DNA from: Mariprofundaceae bacterium
GTDB lineage: Bacteria > Pseudomonadota > Zetaproteobacteria > Mariprofundales > Mariprofundaceae
Reading direction: 5' to 3'
NCBI GenBank assembly: GCA_030950925.1
Contig: JAUZQO010000021.1
Coordinates: 24,953-88,952, forward strand
DNA length: 64,000 nucleotides
Shown here one piece after another: positions 1 through 9,159 of this stretch; position 1 is the stretch's first letter, and each line of letters begins with the position of its first letter. The notes under the pieces are model-generated. The model worked only from the letters and a program-made list of their open reading frames with translations. It did not search any database and was not told the origin of the DNA. Made by a program: the position numbers and the translations under genes.

Positions 1-504
1 TATGATCGCTTGGCAATATTGGAACATGGGCAATACTGGCGCCTTTGGACTGCACACTTGACTCACTTTTCCTGGTCGCAGTTATTTGTGGACACTGGGA
101 TGTTTGCCGCTCTAGGCTATGTCTTACGCACTTATGTAACGGATACTCATTTATTGAAGAAGATGGCTTGGGCGATGCCGTTGATATTGATAGGCTTGAT
201 GTTATGGCTACCAAATATACAGGGCTATCGTGGTTTGTCGGCCGTGGTGAGCATGATGTGGGTCATGCTGGCTGCTTTTTTGTGGCAAAAAGCTAATGGG
301 CGAAGCTTGCATTTGTTATTGGTAGCAGGATTGTTGGGATTGTTTGTGTTTCGTCTACTGTTGGATGCTGGCACGGAAAAGATCACCATTTCCCACTTGC
401 CTGTGGGGGTTCTTGTACTTTGGCAAGTACATGCGCTGGGGGCTGTAGCAGGCGCTGTAGCATGGTATTTAAGCCGAACAGCCCCTAGAGACTTAGATAG
501 ATGA
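1..504 (+). CDS. rhomboid-family intramembrane serine protease, rhombosortase-like (5' end cut by window)
   Basis: The frame is open to the first base, so the TTG at 10 is probably internal and the start lies outside the window. Counting from that TTG, a GQYWRLWTAHLTHFSW stretch at 7-22 matches the first conserved region of rhomboids and rhombosortases. GLSA at 75-78 supplies the likely catalytic Ser77, and HALGAVAG at 141-148 the His of the Ser/His dyad. Several hydrophobic helices fit a six-helix membrane protease. Rhombosortases process GlyGly-CTERM exported proteins; no such substrate is visible here, so the rhombosortase assignment is inference while rhomboid fold is better supported. 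The stop lies 10 bases before the next gene. Confidence 0.7.
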   Translation, partial: YDRLAILEHGQYWRLWTAHLTHFSWSQLFVDTGMFAALGYVLRTYVTDTHLLKKMAWAMPLILIGLMLWLPNIQGYRGLSAVVSMMWVMLAAFLWQKANGRSLHLLLVAGLLGLFVFRLLLDAGTEKITISHLPVGVLVLWQVHALGAVAGAVAWYLSRTAPRDLDR

Positions 505-514
505 GGAGATTCGT

Positions 515-1423
515 ATGAATATTTTAAACAAAGTATGGCAACAACAGGTTCAAAATTGGGAATACACTTCTGCTGCCACGCCTGATTTAAAAGGTATTGA
601 CTTTCAAAATTTCCCCGCCTCTCTCCATCAAACAGACAAAACTATGATTATCCCTTTGGATACCTCATCAACATTGGGGACAAGCTACCCAGCAACCAGC
701 CCAAATTTATTGGCAAACTATATCCATATTGCTGACGGCGAACATATTCAAACCCATGCGCATACAAGTTCGGAAGTATTTTATGTCATACGCGGTTCAG
801 GGAAAAGCAAGATAAGTGATGGTGTGATTGAATGGCAAGCAGGGGATGTATTCACCATGCCTTGTAATCAAGGCATGACCCACGAAGCTTCATCTGATAC
901 GGTAATATTTTGGACACATGATGGACCTTTATTATCTTACTTGGGTGTTCAAGCTCACCAAGCACGTTTTAAACCTGCCTTTTATCATTATCAAGACTTG
1001 TTGGACGAAGTTGATGCCATTAAAGACATCGCTATTCAAGAAAATCGGAACCGTGCAGGCATTATTTTAGGCAACCTTGATTGTGTTACGACCAAAAGCC
1101 TCACGCATGATATGTGGTCTTTGTTGAATGTTCTTCCCAAACACTGTGTGCAAAAAGCGCATCGCCATAATTCTGTGGCATTGGATTTGGCTATTTCAGC
1201 GGGTAAACATACTTATACATTGATGGGTAAAAAAGTTGATAAGCAGGGTAATATTATTGATCCAATTCGCGCCGATTGGGTATCAAATTCGGTATTTATT
1301 ACACCTCCAGGTTGGTGGCACTCCCATCATAATGAATCGGATCAGGATGCCTATGTGTTTCCAGTTCAAGATGCAGGATTACATACCTATGCTCGCACCT
1401 TGGATATTCAGTTTGTACGTTAA
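515..1423 (+). CDS. bicupin-domain protein, gentisate dioxygenase-like fold
   Basis: This 302-residue protein holds two cupin barrels. The first (about 65-140) has H81, H83, E87 and H123 in the positions of the cupin metal ligands. The second (about 200-295) has HRHNS and a late WWHSHH segment. The general layout resembles gentisate 1,2-dioxygenase and related bicupin oxygenases or isomerases, but I cannot name a substrate. A good ribosome binding site (GAGGAG, 503-508) sits just upstream of the ATG at 515, and the gene follows the rhomboid gene by 10 bases, so the two are probably cotranscribed. The next gene converges from the other strand. Confidence 0.65.
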   Translation: MNILNKVWQQQVQNWEYTSAATPDLKGIDFQNFPASLHQTDKTMIIPLDTSSTLGTSYPATSPNLLANYIHIADGEHIQTHAHTSSEVFYVIRGSGKSKISDGVIEWQAGDVFTMPCNQGMTHEASSDTVIFWTHDGPLLSYLGVQAHQARFKPAFYHYQDLLDEVDAIKDIAIQENRNRAGIILGNLDCVTTKSLTHDMWSLLNVLPKHCVQKAHRHNSVALDLAISAGKHTYTLMGKKVDKQGNIIDPIRADWVSNSVFITPPGWWHSHHNESDQDAYVFPVQDAGLHTYARTLDIQFVR

Positions 1424-1590
1424 GTTATGGCACGCTAAACGCGGCGAAGATTTGGCGTATCAACGCCGAATTTAGGGTTTATATCACCGTTGATAAGAAC
1501 ACTATTCTGCTCAGCGGGAGAAGCTGCTTATTCATGCTCTTGAACTTCAAATATATTATCTAAGCTACTCAAATCCACAAAATTTGCATG

Positions 1591-2691
1591 TTAAATTCTC
1601 ATTGGCATGACAATATATTTTTCACCATCTTGACCCACAGGTGATAAAAGAATCGGGGATAATTCATCGCGGTAATGAATACTCATTTCTTCCGAACTCA
1701 ACGCATTCAATACATCTCTTAAATAACGGCCATTAAATCCGATACTCATTTCAGTTTCAGAACCTTTGGCTTCAACAAACTCTTGGGATTGTTCTTGTTC
1801 ATTATTGTGTGCAGCAATATGTAAACCTTCTGGGGTAAATTGAATACACAAATCATGGGTTATTTCATTGGCGACAATCATGCAACGACGCAGGGCTTTA
1901 TCCAAATTCTTGCAGTTCACATTCACTTGGTAAGGATGACCCGTTGGAATCACATCTTGATAGGCAGGAAAGGTTCCATCAATAACCTTACTGATCAAAG
2001 TATATCCGCCACACTGCAAACGGACTTGATGTTTACTCAAACCAATTTCGATTAACCCGCCTTGTTCCTCTGCTATTTTTTTCATTTCAAGTACCGTTTT
2101 ACTCGGTACAATAGTATGAATATCTTGGCTTAAATGTTCCATAACCATTTGAATCAAATTTAAACGATGCGTATCGGTTGAAACCATACGAAAACCTACA
2201 TTGGCTTGGGTTTCAAACAAACCACCTGTTAAGTATTTGCGTGTTTCATCATGAGACATGGCAAAGGCTGTGGATTGAATCATTTTGGACAAAGTTTTTT
2301 GTTCAATTTCAAAACGCATATCTGTTTCATTATGGGGCATTCCAGGAAAATCTGTGCAAGGCATGGTCACCAATCGAAAACGTGAGCGACCACTTTTAAT
2401 GATTAAAAAAGCATCTTGTAAATGAAGTTCAACGGGTTTATCTGAATCCAACTCCTTAATGATTTCAAAGGCTTTTTGAGCAGACACTGTAATCGCACCT
2501 TCTTCCAAAACTTCCGCTTTTTGAATAGCAGAAATGGCCATTTGTAAATCAGTACCAATGACTTCCAATTGATTGGGTAATGCTTTAAAACATATATTAC
2601 ACAAAATGGGTTTGGTATTCTTTTTTTCAACGATGCTTTGACAGCGTTGAACCTGTTTTAACAACAAAGATTGTGAAATAATCAGCTTCAT
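1591..2691 (-). CDS. dnaN: DNA polymerase III sliding clamp (beta subunit)
   Basis: The 366-residue product has the length and three-domain layout of DnaN and ends in MPMRI, the usual clamp C-terminus (consensus MPMR[LI]). It forms the ring that tethers the replicative polymerase to DNA. It lies downstream of dnaA on the same strand, the classical dnaA-dnaN order, but separated by a 253-base gap carrying DnaA boxes rather than a short operon spacer. Confidence is high from sequence and context. Confidence 0.97.
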   Translation of the reverse strand: MKLIISQSLLLKQVQRCQSIVEKKNTKPILCNICFKALPNQLEVIGTDLQMAISAIQKAEVLEEGAITVSAQKAFEIIKELDSDKPVELHLQDAFLIIKSGRSRFRLVTMPCTDFPGMPHNETDMRFEIEQKTLSKMIQSTAFAMSHDETRKYLTGGLFETQANVGFRMVSTDTHRLNLIQMVMEHLSQDIHTIVPSKTVLEMKKIAEEQGGLIEIGLSKHQVRLQCGGYTLISKVIDGTFPAYQDVIPTGHPYQVNVNCKNLDKALRRCMIVANEITHDLCIQFTPEGLHIAAHNNEQEQSQEFVEAKGSETEMSIGFNGRYLRDVLNALSSEEMSIHYRDELSPILLSPVGQDGEKYIVMPMRI

Positions 2692-2944
2692 ACTGACTCC
2701 TTTATAAACTTAAATAAAAAAATATAGTCATCTTAGTAGGGGTTGTGGATAACTGTATAGTTTTAAAACGATATATTTTTCAATGATTTACTATCATGTA
2801 TGAGGTATAAAATCATGTGGATAAGATGTGGATAAATTGTGTGTAATTCAAGTATATACTTTTTAAAGTTACAAAACACATCTTATCCACAAATGATTCA
2901 CAGCTTACTCATAACTTTTTAACTATATTATACACAGCTTATTG
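2692..2944. other. oriC: probable chromosomal replication origin (oriC) with four DnaA boxes
   Basis: This A+T-rich gap between dnaA and dnaN contains four perfect matches to the DnaA box TTATCCACA: three in the TGTGGATAA orientation (2744-2752, 2816-2824, 2827-2835) and one in the opposite orientation (2883-2891). Near matches follow (TTGTGTGTAA around 2837; CACAGCTTA at the end). The middle pair lies 11 bases apart, about one helical turn. Long A/T runs (2701-2740, 2761-2790) could be the unwinding element. Origin position next to dnaA is common in bacteria; function here is inferred. Confidence 0.75.
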
Positions 2945-4273
2945 TTAGTTTTTTAAACTTGTTAATAAATGTTCAACCTCATCTTGAAATATAGGTTCAT
3001 CCTGACATTTTTTATTAATTTTTCGATGGGCATAAAGAATGGTGGTGTGATCACGATGGCCAAATTGAACACCGATTTCAGGTAAGGATAGCTGGGTCAA
3101 TTCTTTACTGATGTACATTGCAACTTGGCGAGGAAAAGCCAAGTTGCGATTACGTTTTGCTGAACGCATTTCTTTGACCAAAATACCATAATATTCAGCC
3201 ACTTTTTTTTGTATATCATCAACATTAACACTGCGAACAGTAACTTTAAGCTGTTCCCTCAAAACACTTTTTGCCATATCGACATCAATTTTCTTTTTTG
3301 TAAAATGAGAATAGGCAGTGAGTCGGGTGAGTGCGCCTTCAAGTTCACGAACATTATTATCAATGCGTGATGCTAACAAATAAGCCACATCTTGATTCAG
3401 TGTGATGCCTGCTAAAGCCGATTTATTGGCTAAAATTGCCAAACGTGTTTCAAGCTTGGGTGGTTGAATATCAGCAACCAAGCCCCAATTAAATCGAGAA
3501 CGTAAACGTTCTTCCAAGTGACTCATATCATGGGGATTACGGTCAGATACTAAAATAATTTGTTTGTGAATTTCATGCAAGGCATTGAAAGTATGGAAGA
3601 ACTCTTCTTGGGTACTCACCTTACCCGCAATAAATTGGACATCATCGACAATCAATACATCGACCTTACGATAATTTTTACGAAATTGATCAGTTGAACG
3701 GTCACCAATGGCCTTAATAAGTTCATTGGTGAAACGCTCACCTGTTCGATAGGCAATTTTAATGCCTGATTTTTGACGTAAATGATTGGCAATGGCATGA
3801 ATCAGGTGGGTTTTTCCAAGTCCAACACCACCATGCAAATATAAGGGATTATAACTTTCACCAGGTTGATCGGCGACGGCATGGCAAGCGGCGTAAGCAA
3901 ATTCATTGCTTGAGCCAATGACAAAATTATCGAATGTAAAACGTGGATCAATGTGGCCATCAATTTCGGAAGGAATATGGTTAGAAGTTTGTTCTTTGCT
4001 GCTCTTAACTGGAGTGGGTTCATCGGTATTGATTTGATATTGAATTTGAACATTGGCTTTTAAAGTGTCTTGAATAACTGCCTTGATTTCTTTGCCACAA
4101 TGGGCTTCTAAACCATCGAGGAAGAAGCGGCTGGGACCAAAAAGTTTTATTGTATTGCCCACCATTTGGGTGTGAAGAGGGTAAATCCAAGCATCAAAAG
4201 TTTGGCTTGGAAGCTTAAATTGTAATTGTTGGGTGATGTGATCCCATTGCTTTTTCCATTCGTTATGACTCAT
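2945..4273 (-). CDS. dnaA: chromosomal replication initiator DnaA
   Basis: The product starting MSHNEWKKQW is 442 residues, the usual DnaA length. It has the N-terminal helicase-interaction domain, a Walker A motif GGVGLGKTH, Walker B LIVDDVQF, and the C-terminal DnaA signature FGHRDHTTILYAHRKI that reads DnaA boxes. The open frame continues upstream for 152 codons across rpmH and part of rnpA on the other strand, but that part is low-complexity and unlike DnaA, so I place the start at 4273. It is divergent from rpmH, and its binding sites lie just downstream between dnaA and dnaN. Confidence 0.97.
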   Translation of the reverse strand: MSHNEWKKQWDHITQQLQFKLPSQTFDAWIYPLHTQMVGNTIKLFGPSRFFLDGLEAHCGKEIKAVIQDTLKANVQIQYQINTDEPTPVKSSKEQTSNHIPSEIDGHIDPRFTFDNFVIGSSNEFAYAACHAVADQPGESYNPLYLHGGVGLGKTHLIHAIANHLRQKSGIKIAYRTGERFTNELIKAIGDRSTDQFRKNYRKVDVLIVDDVQFIAGKVSTQEEFFHTFNALHEIHKQIILVSDRNPHDMSHLEERLRSRFNWGLVADIQPPKLETRLAILANKSALAGITLNQDVAYLLASRIDNNVRELEGALTRLTAYSHFTKKKIDVDMAKSVLREQLKVTVRSVNVDDIQKKVAEYYGILVKEMRSAKRNRNLAFPRQVAMYISKELTQLSLPEIGVQFGHRDHTTILYAHRKINKKCQDEPIFQDEVEHLLTSLKN

Positions 4274-4418
4274 CAGCTGGATGATACATAGAGAAAAAAG
4301 CATATCCATATGATAGGCAAATGTATGGACTGATTTATCAAAAATGCATATTTTTATTGACATCAAATGGCTAATTTTTACCATTCGCGACCTTTTTGAT
4401 GCAATGTAGGAGAACACT

Positions 4419-4553
4419 ATGAGCTTTACATATAAACCCAGTCGTATTCGTCGTGCTCGGAAACATGGTTTCCGTGGTCGTATGGCAACCCGTTCAGGAC
4501 GTGCGTTGATTAACCGTCGCCGTGCTAAAGGCCGTAAGAGCCTTTCTGCCTGA
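4419..4553 (+). CDS. rpmH: 50S ribosomal protein L34
   Basis: A 44-residue, Arg/Lys-rich protein starting [18 protein letters not shown] with the L34 core ([25 protein letters not shown]). The ribosome binding site GTAGGAG (4406-4412) stands 6 bases before the ATG. It leads the conserved rpmH-rnpA-yidD-yidC-mnmE series and is divergent from dnaA, the usual bacterial arrangement. Its stop codon overlaps the probable non-ATG start of rnpA. Confidence 0.97.
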   Translation: MSFTYKPSRIRRARKHGFRGRMATRSGRALINRRRAKGRKSLSA

Positions 4554-4891
4554 ATCAGAAGTTTTCTTCTGAGTTTCGTCTTCGTTCCCGGCAAGATTTT
4601 GCCGGAATGAAGAAAGGGCGACGATTCCAATGGCATGGGATGCGATGTGTTGTCATCGCCAATCGTTTGGAACACGCTCGGGTTGGCTTTGCAGTGTCTA
4701 CAAAATATGGAAATTCTGCACAACGTCATCGTTTAAAGCGCGTGTTTCGAGAAGTTTTTCGTACACATAAAATCAAGTTAGAACCTTTGGATATTTTAAT
4801 GATTCCTTCACGCAGCTTCGATTCAAAAGCCAATATCTACCAAGATGTTACGGATATATTGAATCAAATGTTGCGTCGCTATCAACCGTGA
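4550..4891 (+). CDS. rnpA: ribonuclease P protein component, probable CTG start
   Basis: RnpA is the protein subunit of RNase P, which matures tRNA 5' ends. The core motif is present: [17 protein letters not shown] (the RNR-type RNA-binding helix). The first ATG is at 4607, but codons upstream encode [15 protein letters not shown], which matches the conserved RnpA N-terminus (FRLRxxxDF). The frame is closed by a stop at 4535-4537. The only start-like codon that keeps this segment is CTG at 4550, overlapping the rpmH stop (CTGA). That gives 113 residues, a normal length; the ATG form has 94. The next gene overlaps its stop by 4 bases. Confidence 0.85.
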   Translation: MNQKFSSEFRLRSRQDFAGMKKGRRFQWHGMRCVVIANRLEHARVGFAVSTKYGNSAQRHRLKRVFREVFRTHKIKLEPLDILMIPSRSFDSKANIYQDVTDILNQMLRRYQP

Positions 4892-5139
4892 AAATGATGC
4901 AGCGCATATGGCTTTTACCTATTTATGCGTATCGTTATGGCATTTCGCCTTTTCTAACTCCCCGTTGTATTTATATCCCTACATGCTCGTCATATATGAT
5001 TGAAGCCATTGAGAAACATGGTGTTATATCGGGTAGTTTTTTAGGTGTGAAACGTCTCTCTCGTTGTCATCCTTGGTCGGAAGGATGTTATGATCCCGTA
5101 CCCGAACATTTTTCTTTAACCTCTCGTTTCAAAAAGTAA
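4888..5139 (+). CDS. yidD: membrane protein insertion efficiency factor YidD
   Basis: The 83-residue product has the YidD signature: an N-terminal amphipathic helix (IWLLPIYAYRYGISPF), then CIYIPTCSSYMIEAIEKHG and KRLSRCHPWSEGCYDPVP. YidD helps Sec/YidC membrane protein insertion. Translation probably starts at GTG 4888, overlapping the rnpA stop as GTGA; an ATG at 4894 is also possible. It sits in its usual place between rnpA and yidC. Confidence 0.95.
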   Translation: MKMMQRIWLLPIYAYRYGISPFLTPRCIYIPTCSSYMIEAIEKHGVISGSFLGVKRLSRCHPWSEGCYDPVPEHFSLTSRFKK

Positions 5140-5151
5140 GGAGTTTTTTTT

Positions 5152-6741
5152 ATGGAACAACGCAATATGTTTTTGGCTTTTGCCTTATCCATCGCTGTTT
5201 TGGTGGGCTGGAGCTATATTTTTCCTAGTCCTAATACCGAGGTAAAGACGGGTGTTGAAATTTCAACTCAAACACTAAAACAAGAGCAAGTGACATCTTC
5301 TGAACATGCTGTAGCACCTGAATTACGTCCCACGGGCGTGGATGTCAGTTCGGTAGAAAATATTCCCAACCCTTTGGAAGAAAAGAGTAAAAAAGTTTTT
5401 TATCTGGCTAACAATCTTTTGCGTTTGGGTATGGATGATCGTGGCTGGTTGACCGAAGGCGAGCTGTTCAATTACACTGAAAGCATTAAACCTGGTTCCG
5501 ATTATATTCACATTTTAAGCACTGGAAAAGGGCATAATGTTTATGTCAATTCGGGGGTACTGGGTCATCAACGAGTGACACCCTTTGTGTTGAATAATGC
5601 ACTTTCAGGTCGTCATCATAAAGTTTTTACTGCGACGTTGAAGAGTGGCGAAGTATGGCAACGTAGATTAAGTTTACAGCCTGATTCCTATATCATTCAT
5701 GTCGAAGATCGCCTTATCAAAGGCGCAGGCTTGAAGATGTTCCGCCAAGTGGTGGAGCGAAATCCTGATAAAACAAAAGATACATTTTATGAACACATGG
5801 GTGCAACAGGTCTTTTAACCAGCATCTTGCAAGAACCCAGTTATGATGACTTGGATGAAACACCTGTGAAGATGGCTGCAACAGGTGGTTGGACAGGTAT
5901 CATGGATCGTTATTTTTTAACGGCATTGGTATCGCAACAAAATGTGGGTTATCGCTATTATTATAAAGGTGATGGCCGTTCCTACCAAGCAGGTGTTCTT
6001 GATGATGGTGTGTTGGATCAAGGTGATGCTTTGTTTGTTTCTGATATTTATATGGGACCAAAATCGATTGCTGTGATGAAACCGTTGAACCTTGGCCTAG
6101 AACGCAGTGTTGATTTTGGTATCTTCTCATTTATCGCCAAGCCGATGCATCACTTTATGATGTGGATTGATGGTTTCGTGCATAATTTTGGTTGGAGCAT
6201 TATTTTATTGGTGGTTTGTATCAAGTTGATCTTATTTTATCCATCACACAAAGCTTATGTTTCGATGGCGGGTATGCGAAAAATTCAACCGGATATGGTG
6301 CGTTTAAAGGAACTATATGGTGAAGATCGCCAAAAAATGGGTCAGGAAATGATGAAGTTGTATAAAAAGAATAAGGTGAATCCACTGGGTGGATGCTTGC
6401 CTATTCTGATTCAAATCCCAATTTTCTTTTCACTTTATAAGGTCTTATTGATGTCGATTGAAATGCGCCAAGCACCATTTATTGGCTGGATTCATGATTT
6501 ATCGGTGCAAGATCCTTATTTTATCTTGCCTGTAGTCATGGGTATTTCGATGTATATTCAACAAAAACTTAATCCCCAGCCCACCGATCCTATGCAAGCA
6601 AAAATTATGCAGTTTTTACCGCCAGTCTTCACGGTCATGTTCTTATTCTTCCCCGCAGGTTTGGTGCTGTATTGGGTTATCAACAACACCTTAACTATTT
6701 TACAACAATATTATGTGATGAAGAAACTGAAAGCGATTTAA
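5152..6741 (+). CDS. yidC: membrane protein insertase YidC
   Basis: The 529-residue length fits a Gram-negative YidC. An N-terminal helix (MFLAFALSIAVLVGWSYIF) is followed by the large periplasmic domain (about 40-330) and the C-terminal insertase core of five membrane segments (about 330-525), including NPLGGCLPILIQIPIFFSLY. YidC inserts and folds inner-membrane proteins alone or with SecYEG. A GGAG ribosome binding site precedes the ATG by about 8 bases. It follows yidD by 12 bases and precedes mnmE by 3, so the group is one operon. Confidence 0.97.
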   Translation: MEQRNMFLAFALSIAVLVGWSYIFPSPNTEVKTGVEISTQTLKQEQVTSSEHAVAPELRPTGVDVSSVENIPNPLEEKSKKVFYLANNLLRLGMDDRGWLTEGELFNYTESIKPGSDYIHILSTGKGHNVYVNSGVLGHQRVTPFVLNNALSGRHHKVFTATLKSGEVWQRRLSLQPDSYIIHVEDRLIKGAGLKMFRQVVERNPDKTKDTFYEHMGATGLLTSILQEPSYDDLDETPVKMAATGGWTGIMDRYFLTALVSQQNVGYRYYYKGDGRSYQAGVLDDGVLDQGDALFVSDIYMGPKSIAVMKPLNLGLERSVDFGIFSFIAKPMHHFMMWIDGFVHNFGWSIILLVVCIKLILFYPSHKAYVSMAGMRKIQPDMVRLKELYGEDRQKMGQEMMKLYKKNKVNPLGGCLPILIQIPIFFSLYKVLLMSIEMRQAPFIGWIHDLSVQDPYFILPVVMGISMYIQQKLNPQPTDPMQAKIMQFLPPVFTVMFLFFPAGLVLYWVINNTLTILQQYYVMKKLKAI

Positions 6742-6744
6742 GCC

Positions 6745-8073
6745 TTGTTTAACGCTGATAATACGACCATTGCTGCCATTGCCACGCCATTGGGGCGCGG
6801 TGGCATGGGTATGATTCGTTTATCGGGTTCAGAAGCATTAACGATTGCTAAAAAACTATCATCGCGTGAGATCATCAAACCTCGCTTTGCCCACCTTTGT
6901 GTTTGGAAAGATGCTCAAGGTGAGATCATTGATTCAGGCATTTTACTGTATTTCCCCAATCCAGCTTCTTATACTGGTGAGGATGTGGTGGAGTTACAAG
7001 GGCATGGTAGCCCTGTATTATTGCATGCTTTATTACAGCGGTGTTTTATTTTAGGGGCTGTTCCAGCCCAACCAGGTGAGTTTACACGTCGCGCTGTTGA
7101 GCAAGGTCGTATGGATTTATCGCAAGCAGAAGCGGTGATTGCCTGTATTGATGCTGCGACTGAACGTGCAGCCAAGCAAGCGCAGCGTCATTTATCGGGT
7201 GAATTTGGAAGAAAAATTGAAGCTTTGATGGATCATTTAACTGGTATTGTGGCATATGTAGAAGCTTGTTTGGATTTTCCTGAAGAAGAAATCCCCGATT
7301 TATTTTTACATGGTTTACAACAACAACTTCAACAGGAACTACTGCAACCGATGCAGAAGATGTTGCTATCCTCAACATTTGGCGAGCGTCTTTTTTCAGG
7401 TGTGACCATTGCCATTGTAGGTGCGCCCAATGTGGGTAAATCCAGTTTACTCAATGCTTTATCAGGGCGTGACCGTGCGATTGTGAGTGATATTGCTGGT
7501 ACGACACGTGATATTTTAGAAATTGATTTCGATATTCAAGGGATTCCTATCCGCTTGGTGGATACCGCAGGTATGCGAGTGACCACTGATAGTATTGAAA
7601 AAGAAGGTGTTCGCCGTGCCAAGCAAGCAGCTGATATGGCCGATGTGGTTATTTTTCTTGCCGATGCTTCGGATAAAAGGACATGGTATTATGAGGGTTA
7701 TTATGATATTAGGCTTATCAACAAATCCGATCTACTTCAAAAAATGCCCAATGATATTAAAAATGATCGATGTGTTAGTGCTACAACAGGACAAGGTATT
7801 ACTGATTTTATGGTATATTTGGGTGAATATTTGGGGGCATCGGATACCAGTGGTGAAGATGTTTTTGTCACCAGTGTACGACACCGCCAAGCTATTCAAA
7901 CATCAGAACAACTTATTTTGAAAACGCTTCCGATGTTATTATCCGAAGAACAACTGGATTTGGCAGCCTTATCTTTGCGACAAGCTTGGACATCTTTGGG
8001 ATCAATTCTTGGTATTGGTGATGTGGAACATATTTTGGATCGTGTTTTTTCTGAATTTTGTATTGGTAAATAA
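6745..8073 (+). CDS. mnmE: tRNA modification GTPase MnmE
   Basis: MnmE with MnmG installs the 5-carboxymethylaminomethyl group on wobble uridine of several tRNAs. The protein has the N-terminal tetrahydrofolate-binding domain (TIAAIATPLGRGGMGMIRLSG), a G domain with P-loop GAPNVGKSS and switch region GTTRD, and the required C-terminal motif FCIGK with its catalytic Cys. Translation begins at a TTG at 6745, three bases after the yidC stop; no ATG lies near enough to keep the conserved N-terminus. Length 442 is slightly short for the family, which is usually about 450. Confidence 0.96.
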   Translation: MFNADNTTIAAIATPLGRGGMGMIRLSGSEALTIAKKLSSREIIKPRFAHLCVWKDAQGEIIDSGILLYFPNPASYTGEDVVELQGHGSPVLLHALLQRCFILGAVPAQPGEFTRRAVEQGRMDLSQAEAVIACIDAATERAAKQAQRHLSGEFGRKIEALMDHLTGIVAYVEACLDFPEEEIPDLFLHGLQQQLQQELLQPMQKMLLSSTFGERLFSGVTIAIVGAPNVGKSSLLNALSGRDRAIVSDIAGTTRDILEIDFDIQGIPIRLVDTAGMRVTTDSIEKEGVRRAKQAADMADVVIFLADASDKRTWYYEGYYDIRLINKSDLLQKMPNDIKNDRCVSATTGQGITDFMVYLGEYLGASDTSGEDVFVTSVRHRQAIQTSEQLILKTLPMLLSEEQLDLAALSLRQAWTSLGSILGIGDVEHILDRVFSEFCIGK

Positions 8074-8156
8074 TCGGGCGTAAAACTTGTATGAAAGAGG
8101 CTTCATGTTCATAATGCCCATTCCAGTTTTTTATTGACATCAAAATAGGAGGGGAT

Positions 8157-9020
8157 ATGTCTCATAAACATCCAGTCATTTCTGTAACCGGTTCATCTGG
8201 TGCAGGCACAAGTACCGCCAAAGTCGCGTTGGAGCACATTTTTCGTCGTGAAAATATCACACCAGCCATTGTTGAAGGTGATTGCTTTCATAAATTTGGT
8301 CGTATTGAATTTAAAGAGAAGGCAAAAGAATTTGAAGCAGCGGGTAAGCGTTTAAGCCACTTTTCCGATGAAGCCAACTTGTTTGATAAAATTGCCGAGT
8401 TATTTAAATCATACCAAGAAACAGGCTTGGGTAAAGCGCGCACTTATGTCCATGATGATGAAGAAGCGAAAGTATATGGCGTTGATTCAGGTAAATTTAC
8501 CGATTGGCGTGATATTGGTGAAGGTTCAGACTTATTGTTTTATGAAGGTCTTCATGGTGGTGTCGAAGAAGTTCGCCCATATACCGACTTAATGATGGGT
8601 ATTGTACCTGTCGTGAATTTGGAGTGGATTCAAAAAGTTCATCGTGATACTGCGATGCGTGGTTATTCTGCTGAAGCGGTGGTTGAGAATATTTTGTCTC
8701 GTATGCATGATTATGTTCACTTCATTACACCCCAGTTTACACATACAGATATTAACTTTCAACGTGTGCCATTGGTGGATACATCCAACCCGTTTATTGC
8801 GCGTGATGTGCCAACACCTGATGAAAGTTTGATGGTGATTCGTATTCGTAAGCCTGAAAAATGGGGGATTGATTTCCCATGGTTGCTATCCATGTTGAAT
8901 GGCTCTTTTATGTCTCGTCGCAATACAATTGTATTGCCATCTTCTAAAATGCTATTGGCGATGGAACTCATTCTTGCCCCAATTGTGCATGATATGATGG
9001 AAAAACGTAAAAAATCTTAA
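8157..9020 (+). CDS. prkB: phosphoribulokinase, class I type
   Basis: It phosphorylates ribulose 5-phosphate to ribulose 1,5-bisphosphate, the CO2 acceptor of the Calvin-Benson-Bassham cycle. The 287-residue product has the P-loop GSSGAGTSTA near residue 14, the EGDCFHKF segment, the Walker B-like LLFYEGLHGG and the substrate-binding VHRD. Length and motifs match the short octameric proteobacterial enzymes. AGGAGGGG just upstream of the ATG is a strong ribosome binding site. No other Calvin-cycle gene is in the window; a stem-loop with a T run follows, so it ends its transcription unit. Confidence 0.95.
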   Translation: MSHKHPVISVTGSSGAGTSTAKVALEHIFRRENITPAIVEGDCFHKFGRIEFKEKAKEFEAAGKRLSHFSDEANLFDKIAELFKSYQETGLGKARTYVHDDEEAKVYGVDSGKFTDWRDIGEGSDLLFYEGLHGGVEEVRPYTDLMMGIVPVVNLEWIQKVHRDTAMRGYSAEAVVENILSRMHDYVHFITPQFTHTDINFQRVPLVDTSNPFIARDVPTPDESLMVIRIRKPEKWGIDFPWLLSMLNGSFMSRRNTIVLPSSKMLLAMELILAPIVHDMMEKRKKS

Positions 9021-9055
9021 TTTTTTTATTGGTTTTATGATTATGGTTCAAGAGA

Positions 9056-9084
9056 GAAGGGGGGAGTGATCCTCCCTTTTTTTA
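9056..9084 (+). terminator. rho-independent terminator after phosphoribulokinase
   Basis: A G-rich arm (GGGAG), a short loop (TGATC) and CTCCC are followed directly by a run of seven T. It lies about 40 bases after the phosphoribulokinase stop and separates that gene from the Ter cluster. Confidence 0.75.
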
Positions 9085-9159
9085 TTCAGATTGATATGTC
9101 GTAACCCAAGCATATACAACTGAAGCGTCATTAAAGATTATGGTAAAAAGGATGAAAAC

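Noticed and set aside
1424..1590. Small hairpin (GGCGT ATCA ACGCC) as cupin/dnaN terminator
   Set aside because: The stem is short and lacks a T run on either strand; not strong enough to list as a feature.
4361..4377. Shared 17-mer TTTTTATTGACATCAAA upstream of rpmH (4361) and phosphoribulokinase (8128) as a common promoter
   Set aside because: TTGACA could be a -35 box, but no -10 box stands at 16-18 bases in either place, and in the second case the start codon is too near.
4274..4729. 152-codon upstream extension of dnaA
   Set aside because: It runs antisense over rpmH and part of rnpA, is Arg-rich shadow sequence, and is unlike DnaA. The MSHNEW start gives the normal length.
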